64,000 nucleotides of DNA. Source: Armatimonas sp043757465. Lineage in GTDB: Bacteria > Armatimonadota > Armatimonadia > Armatimonadales > Armatimonadaceae. Below are positions 26,168 through 36,800 of the stretch, one piece after another. Position numbers and translations under genes: made by a program. The stretch lies in assembly GCF_043757465.1 (NCBI RefSeq), contig NZ_JAYVPL010000147.1:1-64000 (forward strand), written 5' to 3'. The notes below the pieces were generated by a model. That model made no database searches and was not told the DNA's origin. It saw only the letters and a program-made list of their open reading frames with translations. The first letter of the stretch is position 1, and every line of letters begins with the position of its first letter.

Positions 26168-27516
26168 GGCTTTCCTCCCGTGAGCGCGTCGTAGCGTCTT
26201 TTTAGCTCCGGGTCGCGCTGGAGGGTTTTCTGAATCTCGGCGTTGACCTCGCTCGCGGCGGCTTTGAGGGCATCGGCGACGGGCTTCTGGTCGTTTTTGA
26301 CGAGATCGAGCTGTCGCCCGATAATCCGATCCGCGAGCTGTGAGCTGATAAACGGACTAGGGGGACTGGGCTTACCCACTGCCATCACATCGCGCCAGAC
26401 CTCGTTTTTGTCCTCGTCGGGAAACGCTGGGTTGTGGAGATACGCCTCGCCCTCGCAGTATTTCTTGAACGGGGCGAGCGCGTCTGCCTGGTCGTTGATG
26501 CCTTTGTTATAGGTAGGCCCTGTCATGTACAAGAGATACTGGAGGGCTTTCTCGCGGTGGGGGCTATGCTTGTTAATGGCGGTGGAGCGCCCGTAGGCGT
26601 AGAAAACGCGGTCTTTATAGTGCGGGCACTCGGTCACGGTGAGCGAGAGACCAGGGAACTGCTCTTTTTTGCGGAGGGTGCAGAGCCACCAGCGTCCCCC
26701 AAAGGCCATCGCGGCGCGGTTGCCGCCAAACTGCGTTATGGAGCCGGTACCCCAGCCACCCTGAGTCGCCATCGCAGCTTCTTCCACGGGCGAGGGCATC
26801 ACTTTGTACTTGTAGATCAGGTCGTGGAGGAACTGAACTCCGGCGATTGCCTCGGGCGAGTCCAAAGTGCAGCGTGTGCCGTCGCCCGAGTAGACTTGCC
26901 CGCCCCACTGGATGACGAACTGCGGCCACGTCCACCAGTCCATCAGAAAGCCGAACTGCTGTGCCTTGCCGCGTGCATCGCGCACCGTGAGTTTCTGGGC
27001 GAGTGGCAAGAACTGCTCCCAGGTCCAGGGGCCGCTCGGGTAGGGAATTTTTGCCTCGTCAAAGAGCTTCTTGTTGATAAACAAGGCATTGGTGGCGGCA
27101 TTGGAGGGGACACCGTAGAGCCGTCCGTTCCAGCGGACATGGGGAAGCGTGCTCGGCCAAGCGTCTTTTTCAACATCAATGCCGCGCTTTTTGAGCTCGT
27201 CGGTGATGTCCCAGGCCACATCAGCGGCAACCATGACCGGTAAGTTATTGGCGTTGGTATCGAAGATATCCGGCCCAACTCCCGCGAGCGACTGGACAAT
27301 GACCTTCTGCATCCCACTGTTGTCGGGGTCGAGGCGAAGCGAGCAGTCCTGGCTCTCGGTGTTGAAGCCCGCGATCTGGAGCTTTCGCTGTGGGTTGTCG
27401 TCACTGATCCACACAAGCGGGGTCTTTCCCGTGGGAGCAAAGCGCGGCTCTAGCTTCCAGGCCAGAAGCGAGAGCACCACCAGTGTCGCGAGGCTAGCGA
27501 CGAAAAAGAGTCTCAT
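26164..27516 (-). CDS. Extracellular sugar-binding protein of an ABC importer
   Basis: A 450-residue family 1 solute-binding protein. The N-terminal hydrophobic stretch (residues 4-20) is a signal or membrane anchor with no lipobox cysteine. LYGVPSNAATNALFINKKLFDEAKIPYP and GRWWLCTLRKKEQFPG are typical of sugar-binding proteins. The ATG overlaps the end of the efflux adaptor gene by 4 bases, so an importer and an efflux pump are translationally linked. Confidence 0.9.
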   Translation of the reverse strand: MRLFFVASLATLVVLSLLAWKLEPRFAPTGKTPLVWISDDNPQRKLQIAGFNTESQDCSLRLDPDNSGMQKVIVQSLAGVGPDIFDTNANNLPVMVAADVAWDITDELKKRGIDVEKDAWPSTLPHVRWNGRLYGVPSNAATNALFINKKLFDEAKIPYPSGPWTWEQFLPLAQKLTVRDARGKAQQFGFLMDWWTWPQFVIQWGGQVYSGDGTRCTLDSPEAIAGVQFLHDLIYKYKVMPSPVEEAAMATQGGWGTGSITQFGGNRAAMAFGGRWWLCTLRKKEQFPGLSLTVTECPHYKDRVFYAYGRSTAINKHSPHREKALQYLLYMTGPTYNKGINDQADALAPFKKYCEGEAYLHNPAFPDEDKNEVWRDVMAVGKPSPPSPFISSQLADRIIGRQLDLVKNDQKPVADALKAAASEVNAEIQKTLQRDPELKRRYDALTGGKP

Positions 27517-29132
27517 TTCCCGGGTGCCGGTGTGGGAGGAGTCCAGGGGGTGGTTTCGACGGCGATGCCTCCTGCGAGCACATCGCGCCCGGTGACGATC
27601 ACAGTCTCACTCCCCGAGAGCCCCTCGGTGACCTCGGTATACTGGCCATCGTCGAAGCCAACTTTGATAGCGAGGCGCTTGACTTTACCACCACTCTCAA
27701 TAAAGACAAACTTCCCGGATTTATCCGAGCCCACCGCAGCATTGGGCAGCGCCAGAACGCCGGTGTGGGTCTCCAAAATCAGCTTTACGGCACCAAATGC
27801 CCCCACATTCAGACCCGTACCGCTCATATCGGCCTCGGCGAGAAGCGTGTGGGTCTTTGGGTCGAGAGCACTGGCCGTGCGCGAGACCCGAGCCATGCGG
27901 GCGGTCTTTTCGCCGGAGAGTAGCACCTGCACCTCAGTGCCGGGGCGCACACGGCTGGCCTCAGCCTCGGGGGCGAAGAGTCGTAGACGTAGCACACGCG
28001 GATCGGCAATGGTGAGAACCGCCGTGCCCGGCTGGACGAGTGCTCCGGTGTCTAAGTGCCGCTGAATCACGACGCCCGCAAAGGGCGCACGAAGGCTCTG
28101 GTAACGGGCGAGCTCGGCCATTCGGGTTGCGGCACTCTCGCCCGCCGCACTCTGGAGGGCTCCCTCACGAATCTTAAGAGAAGCCGTCGCCTCTTGCCGT
28201 TTCGCCACTTCCACATCGCCGCGTGCCACACTGGTCTGCTCCCCGAGAGTCGCTTGCCGTGCCCTTGCTCCCTGAAGCGCTGCCTCTGCCGCCTTCAGGC
28301 TCGACTCGCCCTGCGCCAGCCTTGCCTCGACCACCCCGACTTGCTGCTGAAGTGCCTGCACCCGTGCCTGGGCTGCCCGAACTTGGCTCTTCGCGGCGTC
28401 TACCTTGCCTCGGCTTGCATCCCGTTTTGCCCGCGCTGTATCTAGCTCCTGGCCCGCGAGCAGCCGCTTGTCTTTGGCCACAATCGCCTCGTAGCGCTCT
28501 AAAGTGAGCTGGGCTAGCTTCTGCTCCGCCTCGGCTTGCACGACGTCAGCCTCGGCGTGCTCCACCTGCGCCTTGGCTTCGTCACTGCTGGCTTTTGCTC
28601 CGGCAAGGCTCGCCTTTGTCTCTAGCAAGCTCGCCTGTGCTCGCTCGATCTGTGCCTTGGCTTCGTCTGTACCCGACGTTGCCTGCTGCTGCTCCGCTTG
28701 AGCTTTCTTGACTTGCAACTGCGTGCGCTTTGTCTGCGAGTGCGCTTCACCGAGGCGGGCCTCGCTTCCCTCAATACCTATCCGCAGTGCCTCCGCGCTC
28801 TGCTGGGCTTGCTGACGCTCGGCATTCAGCTCGGGGAGGGTGAGTGTAGCCAGCACCTGGCCCCTGCCTACTCGATCGCCCTCACGCACAGTAACACTCC
28901 CTAGGTAGCCCGATATTTTCGCCGCGAGCGTGGTCTGCTCCCCAGCAACAAGCTCCCCGGTCAGGCCCAGCTTACGGCTAATATCCCGCTTCTCGGGTGT
29001 AGTTACTTGCACTTTCACAATGGGGGCAGGTGGAGGAGAGCTGCCGGGCTGCGCCCCCGTTTGGCTGACACAGCCGCTGGTAAAGACTACCAGGGGAGTC
29101 AGGGCAAAAAGACAAATCGCAAGGAGTCTCAT
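27513..29132 (-). CDS. RND efflux periplasmic adaptor lipoprotein
   Basis: A 539-residue membrane-fusion protein. The lipobox is FTSGC with Cys at residue 21. The lipoyl domain (about 75-95, TTLAAKISGYLGSVTVREGDRV) and the second half (FAGVVIQRHLDTGALVQPG, about 350) flank an unusually long Ala/Gln-rich helical hairpin of about 240 residues. Typical adaptors are 370-400 residues, so the hairpin is about twice the normal length. It bridges the pump and the TolC channel. Overlaps both neighbours by 4 bases. Confidence 0.92.
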   Translation of the reverse strand: MRLLAICLFALTPLVVFTSGCVSQTGAQPGSSPPPAPIVKVQVTTPEKRDISRKLGLTGELVAGEQTTLAAKISGYLGSVTVREGDRVGRGQVLATLTLPELNAERQQAQQSAEALRIGIEGSEARLGEAHSQTKRTQLQVKKAQAEQQQATSGTDEAKAQIERAQASLLETKASLAGAKASSDEAKAQVEHAEADVVQAEAEQKLAQLTLERYEAIVAKDKRLLAGQELDTARAKRDASRGKVDAAKSQVRAAQARVQALQQQVGVVEARLAQGESSLKAAEAALQGARARQATLGEQTSVARGDVEVAKRQEATASLKIREGALQSAAGESAATRMAELARYQSLRAPFAGVVIQRHLDTGALVQPGTAVLTIADPRVLRLRLFAPEAEASRVRPGTEVQVLLSGEKTARMARVSRTASALDPKTHTLLAEADMSGTGLNVGAFGAVKLILETHTGVLALPNAAVGSDKSGKFVFIESGGKVKRLAIKVGFDDGQYTEVTEGLSGSETVIVTGRDVLAGGIAVETTPWTPPTPAPGK

Positions 29133-32100
29133 TTGATTTCGTTCTCTCCGGTGAAATGCTCACTCTCGGGGTCATCCGGGTCAAGCGAGGCGGATTTCTG
29201 GCGGACGCGGCCCTGGAGAAGCGCAAAGACGGCGGGGACAATAAACAACGTGGTCAGGGTTGCGGCCAGCAAGCCCCCGATCACGGCACGGCCCAGCGGA
29301 GCGCTCTGCGCACCGCCCTCCCCGAGGCCAAGCGCCATGGGCACCATGCCCGCGATCATCGCCAGGCTCGTCATCAAGATCGGGCGCAGACGGCTGGCCG
29401 CCCCTTCCAGCGCGGCCTGCACCGCGCTCAAACCACGCTTTCGGGCCTGCTCCGCAAAGGTCACGAGGAGGATCGCATTGGCAACCGCCACCCCGACCGC
29501 CATGATCGCGCCCATGTAGGACTGAATATTGAGCGTCGTCCCGGTTAGCACCAGCATCAGCGCGACTCCCGCCAGGGTCGCGGGCACGGTCACCAGCACC
29601 ACCAGCGCCAGCCGAACCGACTGGAAGCTCGCCGAGAGGAGCAACAAAATGACGACCAGTGCCGCTAGAACCCCGCCCCGCAGGCTCTCCAGCAGCTCTC
29701 CCAGAACGGGCACTTGCCCACGCACCGCCACACTCACTTTAGGCGGCGGCGTCCCAGCGGCCTTGATCGCTTTCTGAACAGCGGCGGCTCCGCTGGCAAG
29801 ATCCACTCCGGGCGCAAGATTCGCCGTGAGCGTGATGGTGCGCTGGGAGTTGTAGCGGGCGTACTCGCCGGGGACAGTGCCCGATGTCACGCTGGCCACA
29901 TCGCGCAACAGAGCCATCGTGCCGTTTTTCCCAGCCACGGGGACACTCTCCAGCGCCGCCACCGAGTTCATCTGAGGGATCGGCAGATCCACCTGCACTT
30001 GGTAGCTCACGCCGGATTTCGCATCGGCCCAGTAGAGCGGGGTCGTGAAGCGGCTCGACGAGGTGGCGGGAACGGCGGAGCGCACGACATCCGCCGCCGT
30101 CATTCCTAGCGCCGCCGCTCTTTCTCTATCAATGTTCACTGCCACAGTCGGGTAGTCCAGCGCCTGGCTGTACTGCACATCGCGCAGGGCACTCACTTTG
30201 AGCAGCTCCGCCTTGACCAAGTCCGCAAACTCCCGCGTCACAGGCAGTGTCGGCCCGGCGAGCGCGACTTCAATCGGTGTAGAAGCGCCAAAGCTCATCA
30301 CGCGGCTGACGATATCGCCGGGCTCAAACGAGATACCCACACCGGGAAGCTCGCGTGCAATTCGTGCCCGGAGCTTCTCTTTGAGCGGCTCCAGAGATGC
30401 GCCTTTGAGCTGCGCCTGAAGCACGGCCTCGTGCGGGCCGCCGGTCCAGAGATGAATGAGATTCACCGGGAAGCTGGGCGGCTGCACCCCTATAAAGCCC
30501 ATTGTCTTTTCGACCACGCCCTTGCCCGCCTCTTGATCAAGAAAGCTCAGCACCTGGAGCGCAATCTCCTCGGTCTTCTCGATGCGCGTGCCCGACGGAG
30601 CACGGAGTCGAAGCTGGAGCTGGTGCGTGTCGGCACGGGGGAAGATATCGGCCCCGAGCCTTCCGAGCCCCAGCCAGAGAGTCAGGCCACAGATTAGAAA
30701 GTAGCCGAGTACTAAGACAGCACGAAACCGAACGAGGGTTTCGAGCAGACGCACAAACCCGGTGGCAGGGGCGCTATGGCGGCTTTGTTCGCGTAGCAAC
30801 AAGACTGAGAGAACGGGGACGAGCGTGCTGGAGAGCAGATACGACGCGGCCATTGAGAACGCGACGGCCAGTGAGAGCGGGGTGAAGAGTGCCCGCGTGG
30901 GGCCGACCATGAAGAGCGCGGGAATGAAGACCGCCAGCACGCAGAGCAGTGCCAAAAGGCGCGGCCCCGCCGTCTCCGCTGCCGCCCGCCGCGCCGCCCG
31001 CGCGGGGCTCTCCCCCGCCGCCAGATGCGTGTGGACACTCTCCATGCTCACCGTGGCTTCGTCCACCAGAATCCCCACGGCCAGCGCCAGCCCGCCCAGC
31101 GTCATCAAGTTCAGCGTCTGCCCGGAGAGCCACAGCCCCACTAAGGCAATTAGGAGCGCCAGCGGGATGGTTAGCACGACCACTAAGGCGCTGCGAAAGT
31201 CACGCAGAAACAGCAATACCATCAGGCCCGTCAGAAACGCGCCCAGCAGGCTCTCGGTCATGAGATTGGAGATCGCGCCGGTCACAAACGATGACTGATC
31301 AAAATCATAGCTCACTTTGACATCGTCGGGCAGAACACTCTGGAACTTGCCGAGATTTGCCTTCACGAGCTCGACCACGGAGAGCGTGGACGCATCGGCG
31401 CGCTTGGTGACGGGAATATAGACCGTGCGCTTACCATTGACCAGCCCGATCCCCGTCTGAATATCTGAGCCATCTTCCACCGTGGCCACATCACGCACAT
31501 AGACCAGTGGGCCGCCGCCGGTGCTGGAGACGCGCACGGGGACGCTCTCCAGTTCTTTTACCGCGCCAATCGTGGCATTGGTGGGCACCAGAGGCATCTT
31601 GGAGCCGATACGCAGGTTCCCCGAGGGGACGATCACATTGGCGCTGGCAATCGCGCTGACCAGCTCATCGGGGGTGAGCTTGTAGGAGCGCAGCCGCTCG
31701 GGGTCGGCATGGATCACCACGGAGCGCGCGGAGCCCCCAAACGGCGGCGGCGCAGAGACGCCCGGAAGCGTGGCAAAGAGCGGACGGACTTTATTGAGCG
31801 CCGCGTCCTGGAGCTCAGGCACGGTGCGTGTCTCCGACGTGAACACAAGCTGGCCCACGGGAACGCTGCCCGCATCAAAGCGCGTCACAAACGGCGGCAC
31901 GGTTCCGGCGGGCATGAACGCACGGGCACGGTTCACGTAAGCAATGGTCTCGGAGAGCGCCTGGGCCATGTTCGTGCCGGGATGGAACTGGAGCTTGATG
32001 AGCGCCGCGCCCTGAATAGACTTGCTCTCGACATGCTCAATCCCAGCGATATAGAGAAAGTGGTACTCGTAGTAGTAGGTAACAAAGCCGTCCATCTGCG

Positions 32101-32269
32101 CGGGATCAAGGCCGCCGTAGGGCTGCGCCACGTAGATTGTCGGCACGCCCAAGTCAGGAAAGACATCGCGGGGCATCCGTCGCAGCGCCACAAAGGCCGT
32201 GAGCAAAAGCCCGATCACCAGTGCGAGAATTGTCAGCGGGCGGCGCAGTGCAAGCGCGGTTAGGTTCAT
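29129..32269 (-). CDS. RND efflux pump inner-membrane transporter
   Basis: A 1046-residue proton-driven pump of the AcrB/CzcA superfamily with twelve helices and two large periplasmic loops. The N-terminal LRRPLTILALVIGLLL and the DEATVSMESVHTH segment after helix 4 fit heavy-metal or multidrug groups; charged residues in helix 4 (GILVDEA) suggest proton relay. Substrate is unknown. Start overlaps the TolC gene's stop by 1 base (TAATG). Confidence 0.93.
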   Translation of the reverse strand: MNLTALALRRPLTILALVIGLLLTAFVALRRMPRDVFPDLGVPTIYVAQPYGGLDPAQMDGFVTYYYEYHFLYIAGIEHVESKSIQGAALIKLQFHPGTNMAQALSETIAYVNRARAFMPAGTVPPFVTRFDAGSVPVGQLVFTSETRTVPELQDAALNKVRPLFATLPGVSAPPPFGGSARSVVIHADPERLRSYKLTPDELVSAIASANVIVPSGNLRIGSKMPLVPTNATIGAVKELESVPVRVSSTGGGPLVYVRDVATVEDGSDIQTGIGLVNGKRTVYIPVTKRADASTLSVVELVKANLGKFQSVLPDDVKVSYDFDQSSFVTGAISNLMTESLLGAFLTGLMVLLFLRDFRSALVVVLTIPLALLIALVGLWLSGQTLNLMTLGGLALAVGILVDEATVSMESVHTHLAAGESPARAARRAAAETAGPRLLALLCVLAVFIPALFMVGPTRALFTPLSLAVAFSMAASYLLSSTLVPVLSVLLLREQSRHSAPATGFVRLLETLVRFRAVLVLGYFLICGLTLWLGLGRLGADIFPRADTHQLQLRLRAPSGTRIEKTEEIALQVLSFLDQEAGKGVVEKTMGFIGVQPPSFPVNLIHLWTGGPHEAVLQAQLKGASLEPLKEKLRARIARELPGVGISFEPGDIVSRVMSFGASTPIEVALAGPTLPVTREFADLVKAELLKVSALRDVQYSQALDYPTVAVNIDRERAAALGMTAADVVRSAVPATSSSRFTTPLYWADAKSGVSYQVQVDLPIPQMNSVAALESVPVAGKNGTMALLRDVASVTSGTVPGEYARYNSQRTITLTANLAPGVDLASGAAAVQKAIKAAGTPPPKVSVAVRGQVPVLGELLESLRGGVLAALVVILLLLSASFQSVRLALVVLVTVPATLAGVALMLVLTGTTLNIQSYMGAIMAVGVAVANAILLVTFAEQARKRGLSAVQAALEGAASRLRPILMTSLAMIAGMVPMALGLGEGGAQSAPLGRAVIGGLLAATLTTLFIVPAVFALLQGRVRQKSASLDPDDPESEHFTGENEIK

Positions 32270-33813
32270 TACTTAGGCTCTCCTAAAGCCCAGCGCAGGG
32301 TTGCCCGCGCCAGAGCCAGCTCGTACTCCGCCCCGACCACAAGCAGGCTTGCCTTGAGTGCCTGCGCCTCCGCATCGGTCAGCTCGACGAGCGTATTGAG
32401 CTGGAGCTTGTAGCGTTCCTGTGCCAGTGTCCGCGCCGTCTGAGCCGCCGTCACCTGGGCGGTTGCCGCCTCGAGCAGAGCTGTTTTCGCCTCGATCTCC
32501 AGCCATGCCTGCGTCACTTCGAGGCGCACTTGCTCCCGAAGCTCGCGCTCCTGACTCGCGGCCGCTTCCGCACGGCGCTGCTCCTCAGCGATCCGGCCCT
32601 CAATCGCCCCGCCCGTCGAGAGAGGAACCGTCATGGCGAGCCCCACCGCCCAGAGCTGATTATTGCGAATCAGCGGCCCCGGATTGAGCGCCCCGACGCT
32701 GGCAATGCCATCCAAACGCGGACGAAACTCTTTCTTCAGGCTCGCCGCCGCCGCTTCGGCGGACTGGCGGAGCAGCCCCATTCCAGTAAGCTCCGGGCGC
32801 TGGCGAGCGGCGAGCTCTAGCGCCGCGCTCAGGGTCTGCGAAAGCTTCTCGGGCGTGGGCAGTGTGAGCGCCCACTCGGTCAGGCCCGTCTCCCCCATTG
32901 CGTGGTTCAGAGCGGCAATCGCACTGAGCCGCTCGCTCTTTGCCGATGCGAGAGCCCCGCGCGCCTCCGCGACACTGGCAAGTGCAAGCTGGGCATCCAC
33001 GCCCGATTTCAAACCTGATTCGGAAAAGAGCCTTGCCTGCTGCTCGGTTGTCTCACGCTGGCGCAGGCTCTCCTGCGCGATGCGTATCCGTCGCTCCGCA
33101 CGCAGCACCGCAAGATAGGCTCGATCCACGAGGAGTAATATTTGTGCTTGCTGAACCCGTACCTCGCTTCCGGCGGCTTCGGCGGCGAGGGCGCGGCTGG
33201 CAATAATATCCTTTGCCTTGCCGCCGTCCAGAAGTGTCTGCTGGAGATTGAGGCTCGCCCCGAACTGTTTCTTGATCGGATCGCCCGCAATTCCCGCCAA
33301 GCCCTGGGGGGGCACGCCGCTCAGGCCCGGGTTATTGAGCGGCCCAAAAGCAGGCGCACCCGTCGGGCCACGACTGACCACAGCCTGGAAAAACACCGAC
33401 GGGCGCTCCGCCGCCTGCGCCTGTGTCACCCGTTCCTGCGCTTGCTGTGCCTGCGACCTCGCCCGGGCAAGCTGCGCATGGCGCTCGACGGCACGCTGCC
33501 GCGCTTGCTCCAGAGTGAGTGCGAGCGGCGCAGGGATTTCCCGAACGAGTACGAGCGCTTGAGGAATCATTGGGGTATCTATTTCCATAGCGCTCTGGTT
33601 AATTCCTCCCCCCGTGAGTGGTTTGCCTCCCGACCTCGCATCGCGGGGCCACTCTCCGGCTCCGCGAAGGGTTATCTCAGGCGCTACCCCCATCGCAGGC
33701 ACCCGGGTACGGTTAAGATCAAGATGGCTATCAATATGATGGACAATCTGCTTGTGTACCTGCTCCATGTGTTGCTCAAGAACGGCAAGAACTGCCTCGA
33801 CGGAGGTACGCAT
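32269..33813 (-). CDS. TolC-family outer-membrane channel with odd N-terminus
   Basis: A protein of about 514 residues. From about residue 90 on it is a normal TolC/OprM-type protein with two long helical repeats (LTLEQARQRAVERHAQLARA and LSQTLSAALELAARQRPELTGMGLL). The first 80 residues are not: they have no signal peptide, and residues about 8-35 are a helix that resembles part of an IS110-type transposase (see findings). The real start may be ATG 33588 or 33570, but those also lack a clear signal peptide. I prefer ATG 33813 over TTG 33843. Confidence 0.8.
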   Translation of the reverse strand: MRTSVEAVLAVLEQHMEQVHKQIVHHIDSHLDLNRTRVPAMGVAPEITLRGAGEWPRDARSGGKPLTGGGINQSAMEIDTPMIPQALVLVREIPAPLALTLEQARQRAVERHAQLARARSQAQQAQERVTQAQAAERPSVFFQAVVSRGPTGAPAFGPLNNPGLSGVPPQGLAGIAGDPIKKQFGASLNLQQTLLDGGKAKDIIASRALAAEAAGSEVRVQQAQILLLVDRAYLAVLRAERRIRIAQESLRQRETTEQQARLFSESGLKSGVDAQLALASVAEARGALASAKSERLSAIAALNHAMGETGLTEWALTLPTPEKLSQTLSAALELAARQRPELTGMGLLRQSAEAAAASLKKEFRPRLDGIASVGALNPGPLIRNNQLWAVGLAMTVPLSTGGAIEGRIAEEQRRAEAAASQERELREQVRLEVTQAWLEIEAKTALLEAATAQVTAAQTARTLAQERYKLQLNTLVELTDAEAQALKASLLVVGAEYELALARATLRWALGEPK

Positions 33814-33849
33814 TTTAGGGGATAGAAAGGCACAGGGAAGCAAAAAGTG

Positions 33850-36800
33850 CTACTTCTTCTTCATCTCTGCTGGGAGAAGCTTCTTTAATCGGCTCATCTC
33901 GTCACGGAGCAAGGCGGCGTGTTCGAAGTCTAGGTTCTTCGCGGCTTGCTTCATCTCTTTTTCCATGTCCGTGAGCGCCAGAAGAAGCTGATCGAGCGGG
34001 AGCGTCTCCGGGGCGGCGTCTTTGGCGACTTTATAGTAGCTCTTCGCCTCGGCGACTTGCTTGGCAGCTAAGACATCCTGAATGGCTTTCTTAATTGTGG
34101 TGGGCGTGATGCCGTGCTTCGTGTTATGTGCCACTTGAATCGCGCGCCGCCGGTCGGTCTCGTCAATGGCACGCTGCATCGAGCCGGTGATGTTATCGGC
34201 GTACATCAGCACAATTCCCTCCGAGTTTCGGGCGGCGCGGCCAATGGTCTGGATCAGCGATGTCTCGGAGCGCAGGAAGCCCTCTTTATCGGCATCGAGA
34301 ATCGCAACCAGCGAGACTTCGGGTAGATCCAAGCCCTCGCGCAGTAAGTTAATGCCGACAACCACATCATAGACACCGAGCCGTAGATCGCGCAGAATCT
34401 CGGAGCGCTCTAGGGTATGGACATCCGAGTGGAGATACTGGACTTTGATGCCCAGTTCCACTAAATACTCAGTGAGATCCTCGGCCATTTTCTTGGTGAG
34501 CGTCGTGACAATAATACGCTCGTGCTTCTCGATACGATCTCGAATCTCCCCAATCAGGTCGTCTATCTGGCCCTTGCTGGGGCGGATAATAATGGTCGGG
34601 TCCACAAGCCCCGTCGGGCGAATAATCTGCTCGGCGATGCGCTCGGAGTGCTGACGCTCGTAGGCGGAGGGCGTCGCGGAGACAAAGATCATCTGCGCGG
34701 CCTGCTTCTCAAACTCCTGAAAGCGCAGCGGGCGGTTATCAGCAGCCGACGGCAGCCGGAACCCGTACTCAATCAGCGTTTCTTTGCGCTTTTTATCTCC
34801 GGCGTACATTGCATTGAGCTGCGGAATGGTTTGGTGGCTCTCGTCTAGGACAATCAAAAAATCGTCGGGGAAGTACTCCATCAGTGTATTAGGCGCAGAG
34901 CCCGCATCACGCTCATCGAACCAGCGGGAGTAGTTCTCAATCCCCGAGCAAAAACCCATCTCACGCACCATCTCCATGTCAAAGTTCGTGCGCTGACGTA
35001 TCCGCTGCGCCTCGATGAGCTTGCCCTCGGTCTCGAACTTCTTGACCTGCGCCTCCATCTCGGTCTCGATCTTGGTGATAATCCCCTCGATCTTCTCCGG
35101 GTCGCTCACCCAGTGCGTCGCGGGAAAGATCGAGAGCTCGTCGCGCTCGCTCAGCGTCTCGCCGGTCACAGGGTCAAGGGAGCTGATGCGCCGCACAGTA
35201 TCCCAATCGAACTCAATCCGGTAGATAATCTCCTCATTGATAGGCTGAATCTCCAGGGTATCGCCTTTGACGCGAAAAGTGCCCAGTGTCAGCGCCACAT
35301 CGTTGCGGGAGAACTGCATGCTGACCAAACGCCGAAGAATCTCGTCACGGTCGCAGTCCTGCCCCACTTCAAACCAGACCAGCTTATTTTTATACTCTTT
35401 CGGCGAGCCCAGCCCATAGATACACGAGACCGACGCCACAATAATCGTGTCGCGTCGCGAGAGAATCGCCTGGGTCGCCGAGTGGCGCAAGCGATTGATT
35501 TCCTCGTTGACGGAGCTGTCTTTCTCGATAAACGTATCGGTCTGTGGGATATACGCCTCGGGCTGGTAGTAGTCGAAGTAGCTGACAAAGTACTCAACCG
35601 CATTATTCGGAAAGCACTCTTTAAGCTCCGTGCAGAGCTGCGCCACGAGCGTTTTATTGTGCGCCATCACCAGAGTAGGACGCTGCACCTGCTCGATCAC
35701 TTTCGCAATAGTGATCGTATTATGAACAAATAAACCACCACTTCCTGTCAAGAATGTTTCAAACCCGTCAACACTAAAATCGTACACAAACTCGCTGGTC
35801 GGTGAGTGACAGTCAACTCTTTCCACAGGTGACCAGAAAACGTTCGCCAATCCACAAACAGATTCAGATACAGGCAAGTGCTCACAAAATCGCAAAAAAA
35901 GTGCTCGTGATGGATTCCGATGACCACTTTCAACCGCTCGAACCATCCCTTTCGAGCAGTTCATTTTCCTCGCTAGTTCGCTCTGTGTATAGCGAACAGA
36001 ATGGCGAGCAACTTTTAATAGAGAGCCAATTCCATAAACGAGATCAACGTTCGTATTTCCCGCACCGGAAAGCAGTCCATTGAGTGCTGTCTTTTTTCTC
36101 TGACTCAAAAATCCTATTTTTGTCGCATACAGCTTTAAATTCTCTGCACCAGAAATTGTCAGTTTAGTATAGGTACCATAATCACTATTAGGCTTTTTCT
36201 TTTTTACAACTCTTAAACGTGCCCAGATACCAAATCGTAACAAGGCTTCAGCAATATCACTCATTAGAGTAGGACTCAGTGAAACTGCGAGAACTCCCCC
36301 TTTTTCAACCCCACCATCACCTTCAAAATAAGCGCGTAGTAAAGCTCCAAGCTGATCATCAGAAAGAGAAATCCAAAAGTTCGGAAGGCGTTTTTCGCCC
36401 GCATGTCCGCCACAAGTACCATGAAATAGTTCAAACCAAACCCGTGCTCCGGTTAGAAAATCCCCATGTGGTGTTAAGCCGTAATTGATCTTGCAATCTA
36501 CCAGTGCATCCTGCACAATCTGATGCACTTCCACATCACGAACCGTAATTTGAGTATGGCGACCGCTTGTATTACCTTCTGCAATATACTGACCAAAAAG
36601 TGTCATCAAAGAACCAGTGATAGGTAACTGTGCAGGAAGAGAAATTATTTTCCCACCAATTTGTACCTTATCTAATCCGACAACGTGATTTGCAACCAAT
36701 CGTCGTATAGTATGTAACGCTAAACCTTCTCCTGATTTCCAAAAACGAAAAGATTTTTCTTTTGCATTAGGATGATCTATATACTGCTCCAACACATTGC

